The notes beneath the pieces are model-generated. The model was not told the origin of the DNA. It was given only the letters and a program-made list of their open reading frames with translations, and did no database searches. A stretch of 64,000 nucleotides of DNA. It comes from Salinicola tamaricis (GTDB lineage: Bacteria; Pseudomonadota; Gammaproteobacteria; Pseudomonadales; Halomonadaceae). Each line of letters opens with the position of its first letter. Within the stretch, counting starts at the first letter, position 1. The position numbers were made by a program, and so were the translations under genes. Positions 10,203-19,632 of the stretch are shown here, piece after piece. The stretch is from positions 3,720,001-3,784,000 of the forward strand of contig NZ_CP023559.1 in NCBI RefSeq assembly GCF_003006155.1, in the 5' to 3' direction.

Positions 10203-10236
10203 TAAAAGAACCGGCGCCTCGCGGGGCGCCGGTTCG
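10203..10236 (-). terminator. Rho-independent terminator of aspS
   Basis: Perfect ten-base stem AACCGGCGCC / GGCGCCGGTT (10209-10218 and 10225-10234), followed on the minus strand by TCTTTTATG. It lies just downstream of the aspS stop, so ruvC probably has its own promoter or is reached by read-through. Confidence 0.75.
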
Positions 10237-10260
10237 GGTCAGGCTGAACGCCAGGCGATG

Positions 10261-12033
10261 TTATTCGCCGGCACTCTCCGGCTTGGCCTTGGGACGCAGA
10301 CGGATGTGCAGATCGCGCAGCTGCTCCTTGCTCACCTCACCCGGGGCGTCGGTCATCAGGTCCGCGGCGCTCTGGGTCTTGGGGAAGGCGATGACGTCGC
10401 GAATGGTGCGCGAACCGGTCATCAGCATCACCAGACGGTCGAGACCGAAGGCCAGGCCACCGTGGGGCGGCGCACCGAACTTGAGCGCGTCGAGCAGGAA
10501 GCCGAACTTCTCTTCCGCCTCTTCCTTGCCGATGCCGAGCACGTCGAAGACCACACGCTGCATCTCCTGATCGTGGATACGGATCGAGCCGCCACCCAGC
10601 TCGGTGCCGTTGAGCACCATGTCATAGGCCCGCGACAGCGCCGTAGCCGGCGAGGCCTTGAGCGCTTCCGGCGAGCAGGAAGGCGCGGTGAACGGTGGTG
10701 CAGCGCAGCCAGGCGGCCGTTGTCGTCGGCTTCGAACATGGGGAAGTCGACCACCCACAGCGGTGCCCAGTCGGCGGTATAGAGGTCGAGATCCTCGCCC
10801 AGCTTGACGCGCAGCGCGCCCAGCGCCTCGTTGACCACCCGCGTCTTGTCGGCACCGAAGAAGACAATGTCGCCGTCCGCCGCGCCACGCGGTCGAGCAG
10901 CTCCTCGATCACGCCTTCCATGAACTTGACGATCGGCGACTGCAGCCCGTCGAGCCCCTTGGCGCGCTCGTTGACCTTGATCCAGGCCAGCCCCTTGGCG
11001 CCGTAGATACCCACGAACTTGGTGTAGTCGTCGATCTCCTTGCGCGAGAGCTTGGCACCGCCGCTGACCTTGAGCGCAGCGACGCGGCCGTCCTCAGCCT
11101 TGGCCGGGCCGGAGAAGACCTTGAAGTCGACCGACTGCATCAGGTCGTCGACGTCGACCAGCTCCAGCGGAATGCGCAGGTCCGGCTTGTCGGAACCGTA
11201 ACGCTGCATCGCCTCGCTGTAGGGCATGCGCGGGAACTCGGGCAGCGACACGTCGAGCACGTCCTGGAACAGCTGACGCACCATGGTCTCGGTCATGCCA
11301 TGATATCGCGTTCTTCGATGAACGATGCTTCGATGTCGATCTGGGTGAACTCGGGCTGGCGATCGCGCGCAGGTCCTCGTCACGGAAACACTTGGCGAGC
11401 TGGTAATAGCGATCGAAGCCCGACACCATCAGCAGCTGCTTGAACAGCTGTGGCGACTGCGGCAGCGCGAAGAAGTGGCCTTCGTGGGTACGGCTGGGCA
11501 CCAGATAGTCGCGTGCCCCTTCAGGGGTGGCACGGGTCAGGATCGGAGTCTCGATGTCGAGAAAGCCCTCGCCCTCCAGATAGGCACGCACGCTGTGGGT
11601 GATCCGCGAACGCAGGCGCAGCTTCTCGATCATCTCCGGACGGCGCAGATCGACGTAGCGATACTTGAACGCACCTCTTCGCCGACCTTGCCATGCTCGT
11701 CGAGCTGGAACGGCGGCGTGGCGGCAGTGTTGAGCACCTCCACGTCCTTGGCCACACTTCGATCATGCCGGTGGGCATGTTGGGTTCTGGGTGCCTTCGG
11801 GGCGGCAGGCGATGCGCCCGCGAATCCGCAGCACGTATTCGCTGCGTGCGCGATCGGCGGTGGCGAAAGCCTCCGCCGTATCGGGATCCACCACCACCGA
11901 GCGACACCGTCTCGATCGCGCATATCGAGGAAGATAACCCCACCGTGATCGCGGCGGCGATGCACCCACCCGCAAAGCGTGACTTCTTGATCGATCAATG
12001 ACTCGTTCAACTGGCCGCAATAATGACTGCCAT
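10261..12033 (-). CDS. aspS: Aspartyl-tRNA synthetase; at least seven indels in this sequence
   Basis: Class II synthetase charging tRNA-Asp (or Asp and Asn tRNAs). The total span, 1773 bases, is the size of a bacterial-type AspRS. Recognisable pieces in order on the minus strand: SHYCGQL and [20 protein letters not shown] (OB-fold start), [40 protein letters not shown] (motif 1 region), [20 protein letters not shown] and CFRDEDLRA (motif 2), the GAD insertion, and [20 protein letters not shown] (motif 3). The start ATG is 12033; one base is missing within the next five bases (ATGGCAGT, expected ATGGCCAGT). Frame changes also lie near 11895, 11787, 11755, 11665, 11360 and 11300. An essential gene cannot be this broken, so these are read or assembly errors. 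Confidence 0.93.
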
Positions 12034-12055
12034 GAGGGATCCTGTGTTATGAATG

Positions 12056-12338
12056 CTATGGCTCAGGCCGAAGCCTTCTCTCACCGGCAGGCTTGGCACT
12101 ACCGCTCTCGCTCGACGCTGGCTTGCTGGCGCTGTCACCGGCGAGGTTCTTCTTGCTGCCCGACTTGAAATCGGTCTCGTACCAGCCGCCACCCGCGAGC
12201 CGGAACCCGCAGGCGACACCAGGCGCGACAGCGTCGCTCGGTACAGGCGGGGCAGTCGGTCAACGGCGCGGCGCTGATCTTCTGGAGCTTCTCCAGGCGA
12301 TGGCCGCAGGCTTTGCACTCGTACTCGTAGATGGGCAT
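12056..12338 (-). CDS. FmdB-family zinc-ribbon regulatory protein; two 1-base deletions
   Basis: Small protein starting [20 protein letters not shown], with a second CPAC knuckle 20 residues on: a four-cysteine zinc ribbon of the FmdB/CxxC type. After the knuckle the frame changes twice; the joined sequence continues [30 protein letters not shown] and ends with a serine/lysine-rich tail and TAG at 12056-12058, about 94 residues. This protein is commonly encoded just upstream of aspS in gammaproteobacteria, as here (22 bases between them), and probably shares its promoter. Function unproven; early FmdB was proposed as a transcription regulator of formamidase genes. Confidence 0.8.
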
Positions 12339-12708
12339 GTCGTGTACTCTCTCAAAGATGCGCGATCGAGTCGCGCCACGTCGCAGCAGTATCACAGCAT
12401 CGATGATCGCGATGCGTCGCCGCTGCGCCCCTTGCGTTCGCCCAGGCCATTCCGACACGCATCCCGGCAGCCGGGCGATCTTTCAGGCAAATAGGGGCGA
12501 TGCACGGGCTTTCCAAGCCGGAATCGATACGCACTGCCGCGCGCCCTTTCCAAGCCGTGTTCGAAAGCCGCATAGTATAGCGCGCAGCGGCCGGTCGCGG
12601 GCAATATTACCGGCTCAGGAAATCGCTGTCGCCCGCCGCGACGTGGCGACTGTGGCCCCAGCCGGGAAAGATGGCGCGGGGCCCATACGCTGGAGAGAGG
12701 AAGCCTGC
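12339..12708. other. Divergent intergenic region between fmdB-aspS and the hydroxyacid dehydrogenase operon
   Basis: No gene is supported. On the minus strand a TATACT hexamer (12574-12579) with TTGCCC 19 bases upstream (12599-12604) is a possible but imperfect promoter for fmdB-aspS. On the plus strand a purine-rich GAGAGAGGA site precedes the start at 12709. Confidence 0.4.
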
Positions 12709-13641
12709 ATGAAAGCCGTTCTTCTGGACGCCGCGTCACTCGGTGACGATATCGATCTCAGCCCTTTGCGCGCGCTGGTCGACGACCTGGAGGTCCACGC
12801 GCTGACCGCCCCCGAGCAGCGCCACGAGCGCCTCGCCGGCGCCCAGGTGGCACTGGTCAACAAGGTGGTGCTCGACGCCGAGCTGATCGACGCCCTGCCC
12901 GATCTCGCGCTGATCTGCGTACTCGCCACCGGCACCAACAATATCGACATGCAGGCCGCCGAGCGGCGTGGCATCGCCGTGCGTAACGTCACCGCCTACG
13001 GTACCGACAGCGTCGCTCAGCACACCCTGATGCTGATGCTGGCGCTGGCCGCCCGCCTGCCGCACTATCAATCCGCGCTGCGCGACGGCGCCTGGCAGCG
13101 CAGCGAGATTTTCTGCCTGCTCGATCAGCCCACCCTGCAGCTCGCCGACAAGCACCTGGTGATCGTCGGCAGCGGCGAGCTGGGCTCCGCGGTGGCCCGG
13201 CTGGGTGAAGCCTTCGGCATGCGCGTGACCTTTGCGGCGCGCCCCGGCAACGAGGCCAATGACACGCGCCCGACGCTTGCCGACCTGCTGGGCGAGCTGG
13301 ACGTGCTCAGCCTGCACTGCCCGCTGACAGAGGCCACCCGCGGCCTGATCGACGCCCAGGCACTGGCGACGATGAAACCCGAGGCGCTGCTGATCAACTG
13401 CGCCCGCGGCGGTATCATCGACGAGCACGCCGCGCTCGAGGCGCTGCGCCAGGGCCGGCTCGGCGGGCTCGCCGTGGATAGCCTGCCGAGCGAGCCGCCG
13501 CGGGAGGGCCATGCCCTGCTCGACGCCTTGCACGAGCCGCTCAATCTCATCGTCACCCCGCACAATGCCTGGATCAGCCCCGAGGCACGTCAGCGCGTGG
13601 TGACCCTGACCGCCGACAACCTCCGCGCCTGGCGGCATTGA
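12709..13641 (+). CDS. D-2-hydroxyacid dehydrogenase (glycerate/hydroxypyruvate reductase type)
   Basis: 310 residues. The Rossmann dinucleotide loop is VIVGSGELGSAVARLGEAFG (about residues 148-167) followed by AARPG instead of an acidic residue. Catalytic Arg in NCARGGIIDEHAAL, Glu in SLPSEPP and His in VTPHNAWIS are all present, as is the upstream LATGTNNIDMQAAERRGI substrate loop. Family enzymes reduce 2-oxoacids such as hydroxypyruvate or glyoxylate with NAD(P)H. It leads an apparent operon with a PfkB kinase 27 bases downstream and a nucleoside hydrolase. Sequence is free of indels. Confidence 0.88.
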   Translation: MKAVLLDAASLGDDIDLSPLRALVDDLEVHALTAPEQRHERLAGAQVALVNKVVLDAELIDALPDLALICVLATGTNNIDMQAAERRGIAVRNVTAYGTDSVAQHTLMLMLALAARLPHYQSALRDGAWQRSEIFCLLDQPTLQLADKHLVIVGSGELGSAVARLGEAFGMRVTFAARPGNEANDTRPTLADLLGELDVLSLHCPLTEATRGLIDAQALATMKPEALLINCARGGIIDEHAALEALRQGRLGGLAVDSLPSEPPREGHALLDALHEPLNLIVTPHNAWISPEARQRVVTLTADNLRAWRH

Positions 13642-13668
13642 CCCAGATTCTCCAGCAGTGAGTTAGCC

Positions 13669-14588
13669 ATGATCTACAACTACGGCTCGATCAATATCGA
13701 CTACGTCTATCGCGTGCCGCACCTGGTGCGCCCCGGCGAAACGCTGTCCAGTACCGGCTTTCGTCGGTGCTCGGCGGCAAGGGGGCCAACCAGTCACTGG
13801 CGCTGGCCCGCGCCGGTGGCCAGGTGGCCCACTGGGGCCGCCTGGGACAGGCCGATCGCTGGGCGCTGGAGCCGCTGACCAAGGCGGGCGTCGACACCGC
13901 CCATGTGGAGCTGACCGCCGAGGCCAGCGGTCACGCGCTGATTCAGGTCGACGACGCCGCCGAGAATGCGATCATTCTCTATCCCGGCGCCAACCACGGC
14001 TTCAGCGACAAGCATCTCGAGGCGCTCATTGGCGCCGCTGACGACGACAGCTGGCTGTTGATGCAGAACGAGTGCAACGCCGCCGAACGCATTATCCGCT
14101 TGGCCAGCGAGCGAGGCCTGGCGATCGCCTTCAATCCGGCGCCGCTGGGCCCTGAAGTGGCCGCCCTGCCACTGTCGCTGTGCCGTATCCTGTTTCTCAA
14201 CCGCGGCGAGGCAGCAGCGCTGGTCGAACTCGACGAAGAGAGCGAGGTCGATACGCTGCTCAGCGCCCTGGCCGAGCGCCTGCCGGAGGTGGAGATCGTG
14301 CTCACCCTGGGGCGCGACGGCGTCTGCCATCAGCTCGCCGGCGAGCGCATCAGCGCCTCGGCGCACCAGGTCGAGGCAGTCGACACCACCGCGGCCGGCG
14401 ATACCTTCATCGGCTACTTCATGGCCGCACGCCAGCGCGGCGACGATATCGAACAGGCCCTGCGACTGGCCAGCGCGGCCTCGGCTTTGTGCGTGCAGCA
14501 GGCCGGCGCGGCGCCGAGCATTCCACTGGCCGACGCGGTCGAGGCGGCCCTCGACAGCCTGCCGCCGCTTAGCGTCGAGCGCACCTGA
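13669..14588 (+). CDS. PfkB-family carbohydrate kinase, ribokinase-like; one 1-base deletion
   Basis: About 306 residues. The N-terminus MIYNYGSINIDYVYRVPHLV and LGGKGANQSLALARAG carry the first PfkB signature; the second is DTTAAGDTFIGYFMAARQ near the end, with the catalytic Asp of the DTxxAGD motif. The frame changes near 13761 (TTTCGTCGGTGC; one added T restores FRSVLGGKG). Ribokinase phosphorylates ribose to ribose-5-phosphate. Since a nucleoside hydrolase, which releases ribose, follows 61 bases downstream, ribose is the likely substrate, though other sugars cannot be excluded. Confidence 0.85.
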
Positions 14589-14649
14589 TCCCGTGTTCCC
14601 GGCATCGGTCGCCGGGGCCAGTCCATCGTTATCCGTATCGAGAGAGAGC

Positions 14650-15600
14650 ATGACCACGCCTATCATTTTCGACACCGACCCGGGTGTCGACGACGCCCAG
14701 GCCATCGCCATCGCCCTGGCCCACCCGGAGATCGAGCTGCTGGGGATGACGACCACGTTCGGCAACGTCACCATCGAGGTCGCGACCCACAACGCCCTGC
14801 TGCTGGCCGAGCTGGGCGGGCAGCAGATCCCCGTCGCCCAGGGCGCCGCCACGCCCATGGTCAAACCCAAGAACCCGCCGCCGGGGCATATCCACGGTGA
14901 CAACGGCCTGGGCAACATCGCCCTGCCCGAGATCGGCACCCAGGCGCTGGCCCAGAGTGCCCCCCAGTTCATCGTCGAGCAGGTCAACGCGCGTCCGGGC
15001 GAAGTGGTGCTGGTGGCGGTCGGGCCGCTGGGCAACCTGGCCGCGGCGCTGCAGCTCGACCCCTCGCTGGTGGACAAGGTCAAGCAAGTGGTGGTGATGG
15101 GCGGTTCGATCCGCGAGGGCGGCAACGTGACGCCGGTCGCCGAGGCCAATATCTTCAACGATCCGCACGCTGCTAAGGCGGTCCTGGAGGCGCGCTGGCC
15201 GCTGACGCTGGTCGGTCTCGACGCCACCCATCGCTGCGTGCTGGACCCCGATAGCATGGCGCGGATCGTCGAGGCTCAAGGCAAACTGGGGCGGGTGCTG
15301 GGAGAGAGCTACGCCTTCTATCGCGCCTTCTATCAGCAGGCGCTGGGTATCGATGGCTGCTGCCCCCACGACAGCTGTGCCCTGGCCTGGCTGCTGCGTC
15401 CGGAGCTGTTCACCACCACCCGCGGTACGCTCAGCGTGGTCACCGAAGGGCTGGCCGAAGGACAGACGATCCTGGCCCCGCAGACACGAGAATTCGTGGA
15501 TGCACGCTGGACGCGCGACGCCACCGCCGAAGTCTGCATGAACGCCGATGGCACGGCAGTGGTCGAGTGGATCGTCGAGACCCTGACCGCCGGCGCCTGA
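14650..15600 (+). CDS. Inosine-uridine preferring nucleoside hydrolase
   Basis: 316 residues from ATG 14650 (AGAGAGAGC upstream). The calcium-binding signature IIFDTDPGVDDAQAIAIAL opens the protein; VVVMGGSIREGGNVTPVAEAN and IFNDPHAAKAVLE follow, and HDSCALAWLL provides the second conserved cluster. The family cleaves the N-glycosidic bond of ribonucleosides to base and ribose. With the ribokinase-like gene upstream this forms a nucleoside salvage unit. It resembles RihA/RihB/RihC; the exact base preference is unknown. Confidence 0.9.
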   Translation: MTTPIIFDTDPGVDDAQAIAIALAHPEIELLGMTTTFGNVTIEVATHNALLLAELGGQQIPVAQGAATPMVKPKNPPPGHIHGDNGLGNIALPEIGTQALAQSAPQFIVEQVNARPGEVVLVAVGPLGNLAAALQLDPSLVDKVKQVVVMGGSIREGGNVTPVAEANIFNDPHAAKAVLEARWPLTLVGLDATHRCVLDPDSMARIVEAQGKLGRVLGESYAFYRAFYQQALGIDGCCPHDSCALAWLLRPELFTTTRGTLSVVTEGLAEGQTILAPQTREFVDARWTRDATAEVCMNADGTAVVEWIVETLTAGA

Positions 15601-15663
15601 ACGCCTAAGTCTCAGGACTCGCAGCCGGCGGCCGTCTCCCAGACGCCGCCGGCTGCCGCGCCT

Positions 15664-15936
15664 TCAGCCGGTGGTGAAACTCGCCGGGGCGATCAGCGTG
15701 GCCTCCTCCACGCTCACCTCGGTCACATCCGCTGCCGGCGGCCCTTCCCACAGCAGATCGATCAGCTCGGCGATGGCGTTCGCCTCGCCGCAGGCGATCA
15801 CCTCGACCGCGCCGTCGTCCTGATTGATGGCATGCCCCGTTAGCCCCCAGCGCTCGGCGTGGCGGCGCACGAACTCACGATAACCCACGCCCTGCACGTG
15901 ACCGCTCACCCGGGCTCGAATCGTGCGCTTGGTCAT
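15664..15936 (-). CDS. acyP: Acylphosphatase
   Basis: 90 residues, the normal size of this family. The catalytic arginine sits in the loop GHVQGVGYREFVRRHA (residues 10-25) and the catalytic asparagine in GHAINQDDGAVEV. The enzyme hydrolyses carboxyl-phosphate bonds such as acetyl phosphate or carbamoyl phosphate in the cytoplasm. Start ATG 15936 is preceded by GGAGGAGACCTCAC. The upstream yihY frame as written overlaps this start; a single missing base in yihY would instead give a usual ATGA coupling. Confidence 0.9.
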   Translation of the reverse strand: MTKRTIRARVSGHVQGVGYREFVRRHAERWGLTGHAINQDDGAVEVIACGEANAIAELIDLLWEGPPAADVTEVSVEEATLIAPASFTTG

Positions 15937-16903
15937 GTGAGGTCTCCTCCTGCTGCTTGCGCATTGGCGTTGATGTTGGTGGCGCCTCCTGCTCCACGGT
16001 CTCCTTGTGCAATACCTCATGACGTACCAGAACCGCGGTATTGCGGGGAATTATCCGGCGGCCCTTCGACACCACGTGGGTTCGCGTGAAAGCCGCACCA
16101 TAGAGCAGGATCAGCGACGAGTAGTAGACCCACAGCAGCACCAGGACCACCGACCCAGCGGCCCCATAGGTGGATGCCGTGGCAGTGTGGGCGAGATAGG
16201 CGGCGATCGCGTTGCGCCCCAGCATGAACAGCACTGCGGTGACCAGGGCGCCGAGGAACACGTCACGGTAGGAGAGCACCACGTCCGGCAGCACCTTGAA
16301 GATGGCGGCGAAGAACAGCGTGACCACAGCGAGCGAGAGCGCGAACTGCGCCAGCTCGAGCAGCATCACGCTACCCGGCACCCAGCCACCGGCGTAGCTG
16401 AAGGTGGCCTGGACGATGACCCCGAGCACCAGCGACACCAGCAGCACGAAACCGATCGCCAGCACCACCGCCAGCGATAGCAGCCGCTTCTTGGCGAAAA
16501 GCCACAGGCTGTTGCGATCGGGATTGGGCGCCACTCCCCAAATGGTGTTGAGCGAGAACTGCATCTGGCCGAAGACCGTGGTCGCACCGATCAGCAGCGT
16601 GACGAAGCCGGCCACGGTCGGCAGAATGCCCGACGCCTGAATGCTCGACTGCGCCACCGCATCCTCGATCGCCTTGGCCGCCGCCGGGGCCGAGGGTATC
16701 CTGCAGGCGGGCGACGATCTCGCCGCGGGCGGCGTCCTCGCCCAGCCACAGCCCTACCACGGTGACCGCAATGATGACGGTCGGTGCCAGCGAGAACAGG
16801 GTGTAGAACGCCAGCGACCCGGCGTAGCTGAAGGCGTTACGATCGAGCCACAGCTTGATCGAATCGCGGATCACGTTGAACCAGTACTTGACGCTCTCAC
16901 CAT
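15875..16903 (-). CDS. yihY: YihY/BrkB-family inner-membrane protein; two or three indels
   Basis: Polytopic membrane protein of the UPF0761/BrkB family. Conserved stretches: NAFSYAGSLAFYTLFSLAP, GATTVFGQMQFSLNTIWGV, ALVTAVLFMLGRNAIAAYLA and TYGAAGSVVLVLLWVYYSSL; about six transmembrane helices. The ATG at 16903 is one base out of phase with the following codons (a deletion within ATGGTGAGAGC), and an extra C in CCCC near 16690 shifts the frame back. The frame as given stops at 15875, 62 bases inside acyP; another missing base would move the stop to 15933-15935 in the usual ATGA overlap. Function unclear in the literature; once wrongly proposed as RNase BN. Confidence 0.82.
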
Positions 16904-17066
16904 CGTTACGGCATCCTTTCCCGTCTTCGTCGTGTGGGCGCCTCGGCGTCGCCCCACCACCCTGCCCGGTTGCCGGCCGGCGCCGGCACACTCGTCAGCG
17001 CAGAGCACAGCTCTCGTTCCGCCAGTCTAGCAGTCCGGGCGGCCCGAGCGTGCCTCCCGCCGTCGG

Positions 17067-17977
17067 TCAGGCGCGCAGGAAGTCCTCGGCAGCTCATCAT
17101 GCGCCTTCCACAGCTTCTTCTGACGCCCGGCTTGTGCACCAGCGAGCAGCGGTAGGACGGATCTCCAGCGGAATGTCCCAGCTCTCACCCGCGGCGCGCA
17201 CCAGCTTGCCGTTGGCCAGCTCCTCGCGAATGCAGAAATCGGGAATCCAGGCCAGCCCCACCCCCTGCAGCGCCATGCCCTTCAGCCCTCCGCCATCGCG
17301 GTCTCGTAGACCGTCTTGAGGCGCATGCGCGCAGGTTCGTTCTTCAGCAGCATACGCACGCTGCGGCCGAGAAAGGCCCTGGGTAGAGGCGAGAAACGGG
17401 ATCGAGCCCTCGCCGTCGAACGAGAACTTGGCCTCGCCGTTGGTCTTGGGCACGCTCACCGCAGCATCTTGACCTGCCCGATCGAGAACGAGGGGAAGAT
17501 CTCGGCATCCAACTGCATGGTGGCGTAGGGGTCGTGATAGGCCAGCATCAGATCGCAGTTGCCCTCGCGCCAGGACGTGGATGGCATCCCCACGTTCATC
17601 GCCACCAGCCGCGTGGCAGCTCACCCACGCCCTTCTGCAGGCGCGAGATCCATTGCGGGTAGAAGGCCAGCGCCAGGGAGTGGGCGGCAACGATATCGAG
17701 CGCCTCGTTGTCCATCGCCAGGCCACGCAGGTGAGCCAGGCTGTCGTTGAGCTGCTCGACCATGTTGCGCGCCGTCACCAGGAACAGCTGCCCTTCCGGG
17801 GTCAGGCTGACCGGTGTGGTCGAGCGTCGACCAGGGTCGCGCCGACCGCCTGCTCCAGCGAGCGGATACGGGGCTGAAGGCGGGCTGGGTCACATGGCGC
17901 TGGCGCGCCGAGGCGGAGAAACTGCGCGTATTGGCGAGCGCCACGAAATCTTCCAGCCATTTGGTCTCTAGGTTCAA
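17067..17977 (-). CDS. LysR-family regulator, HypT (YjiE)-like; many indels
   Basis: The start is TTG 17977, preceded by AAGGAG, giving NLETKWLEDFVALANTRSFS then QRHVTQPAFS, the winged-helix reader head; the N-terminus NxETKWLxDFxxL resembles E. coli HypT, a hypochlorite-responsive regulator. In the effector domain FYPQWISRLQKGVGELP, SVPKTNGEAKFSFDGEG and GMALQGVGLAWIPDFCIREE are readable, but the frame changes at least eight times. The joined sequence ends KLWKAHD, AAEDFLRA and TGA at 17067-17069, about 305 residues. I read it as a normal gene with poor sequence rather than a pseudogene, because neighbouring essential genes show the same defects. The cls gene lies upstream on the same strand. 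Confidence 0.72.
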
Positions 17978-18056
17978 GGGGACTCCTTGACGATGGATTT
18001 TCCGCGCCGGCCCCGGCCGACGCGGCTGCGCTCGAGTGTCATAAACGGCCAGGCCT

Positions 18057-19478
18057 TCACTGGATCGGCGACAGCAGGTAGGTCGCCCGCGACACCACCT
18101 TGCGCCACAGCGGGCGCGCCGCCAGCTCACGCTCGGTCACCTCGCGGCTGTGCGTGAAATCGTGCTCCAGCATGGCTGCCACTTCGGCGGCGAAGGTCTT
18201 ATCGGGCACGTAGGCGGTCACCTCGAAGTTGAGCCGGAACGAGCGATTGTCCAGGTTCACGGTACCGACCATGGCAGTGTGATCGTCGACCAGCAGCGTC
18301 TTCTGATGCAGAAAACCCGGCTGATAGCGATAGATCTTGACGCCGTTACGGATCATCTCGGGCAGGAAGGCGAACGCCGACAGGAACACCAGCAGATGAT
18401 CCGGCCGCTCGGGGATCAGCACGCGCACGTCGACACCGCGCAGCGCGGCCAGGATCAGCGCGTCCTGGACCCCGTGATCGGGTACGAAATAGGGGCTTGT
18501 AACCCACAGCCGATGGCGCGCGCCGTGAATGGCGTGCTGGACCAGCAGGCTAGCGGTCTCGCGACCGTCGGCGGGGCCAGAGGGCACGATCGCCACGTGC
18601 TGGGACGCCTCCGCGACATGATGGATGCGCCAGCCGAGGGCGAGAATATCACCGGTGGCCCAGTACCAGTCTTCCCAGAACGCCTCTTGCAGCGCCAGTA
18701 CGCTCGGCCCTTCCAGCTTGAGATGGGTATCGCGCCAGGCACCGTAGCGCTCGACCCGGCCCAGGTACTCGTCGGCGACATTGAGCCCGCCGGTCCAGCC
18801 GGCACGACCGTCGACCACCACGATCTTGCGATGATTGCGGAAATTGACCTGGAAGCGATGGCGCCAGCCCCTCGAGGAGTTGAATGCCGAGACCCGCACC
18901 CCGGCCTCCTCCAGGTCACGCAGATAGCCGCCGGGCAGGCCGCGGCTGCCGATCTCGTCATACAGGAAATAGACGTTGAGCCCGTGCTCGGCCTGATGGA
19001 TCAGCTTGCGCTTGAAGGCGAGACCGATCTCATCGGCGCGGACGATGAAGAACTGCACCAGAATGTACTCTTCGGCCTGGTCTATGCCGGCGAAGAGACT
19101 CTCGAAGGTGCGCTCGCCGTCGATCAGCAGCTCGACCCGGTTGCCGCGGGTCATCGGCATCATCGCCAGCTGCTCCACCGCGCGGATACGCCCGCTCACC
19201 GCCTCCGGGCGCGAGACGTAATCCTCCATGTGCGGGCGGTAGCGCTTGAGCACCTGGCGCAGCACGGTATCGCGCTCGCCGCGAGCCGAGACGTAGCCGT
19301 AGAAGCGCGGCCGGCCGAAGATCCAGAAGATGGGTACGCTGAAGTAGGGAAACAGCACCAGCGTGATGATCCAGGCCACCGCGCCCTGGGAGGTACGGCT
19401 GGACATCAGCGCGAAGACAGCGGTGATGGTGCCCAACACGTGGCACAGAAACAGCAGTGTGCCGATGATCCATGTCAT
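18057..19478 (-). CDS. cls: Cardiolipin synthase (phospholipase D type)
   Basis: 473 residues from ATG 19478 (GGAG upstream; an in-frame ATG 33 bases earlier lacks a site). Two N-terminal transmembrane helices (IIGTLLFLCHVLGTITAVFA and AWIITLVLFPYFSVPIFWIF) precede two HKD motifs: NHRKIVVVDGRAGWTGG and LHQKTLLVDDHTAMVGTVN, the two halves of a phospholipase D active site. The enzyme condenses two phosphatidylglycerols to cardiolipin in the inner membrane. The stop is 79 bases before the LysR gene. No indels. Confidence 0.93.
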   Translation of the reverse strand: MTWIIGTLLFLCHVLGTITAVFALMSSRTSQGAVAWIITLVLFPYFSVPIFWIFGRPRFYGYVSARGERDTVLRQVLKRYRPHMEDYVSRPEAVSGRIRAVEQLAMMPMTRGNRVELLIDGERTFESLFAGIDQAEEYILVQFFIVRADEIGLAFKRKLIHQAEHGLNVYFLYDEIGSRGLPGGYLRDLEEAGVRVSAFNSSRGWRHRFQVNFRNHRKIVVVDGRAGWTGGLNVADEYLGRVERYGAWRDTHLKLEGPSVLALQEAFWEDWYWATGDILALGWRIHHVAEASQHVAIVPSGPADGRETASLLVQHAIHGARHRLWVTSPYFVPDHGVQDALILAALRGVDVRVLIPERPDHLLVFLSAFAFLPEMIRNGVKIYRYQPGFLHQKTLLVDDHTAMVGTVNLDNRSFRLNFEVTAYVPDKTFAAEVAAMLEHDFTHSREVTERELAARPLWRKVVSRATYLLSPIQ

Positions 19479-19548
19479 TGCCGAGACTCCACGCTGCCCT
19501 GCGCCATGCACCGACTCCTGTCGAATTGATCGATCCGGCCATCATACC

Positions 19549-19581
19549 CAAAAAAAACGAGAGAGCCCCAGGGCCCTCTCG
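19549..19581 (-). terminator. Rho-independent terminator of fumA
   Basis: Hairpin built from CGAGAGGGCCC and its near complement (19558-19581), followed on the minus strand by eight T residues (19550-19557). Located 51 bases after the fumA stop, upstream of cls. Confidence 0.85.
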
Positions 19582-19632
19582 TCATCGGGACAGGCGCCAT
19601 CGCGGCGCCCCCCCGCGCTGCCTCGCGCTCGC

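Noticed and set aside
9685-10782. 365-codon plus-strand open frame across ruvC and the end of aspS
   Set aside because: It is the shadow of two well-supported minus-strand genes in high-GC DNA, with no family resemblance.
10261-12033. aspS as a decaying pseudogene or several small overlapping genes
   Set aside because: AspRS is essential, the total span equals a full gene, and every piece keeps family motifs in order; small sequence errors explain the breaks.
13794-15257. 487-codon minus-strand open frame opposite the kinase and hydrolase genes
   Set aside because: Antisense shadow; the plus-strand genes have clear catalytic motifs.
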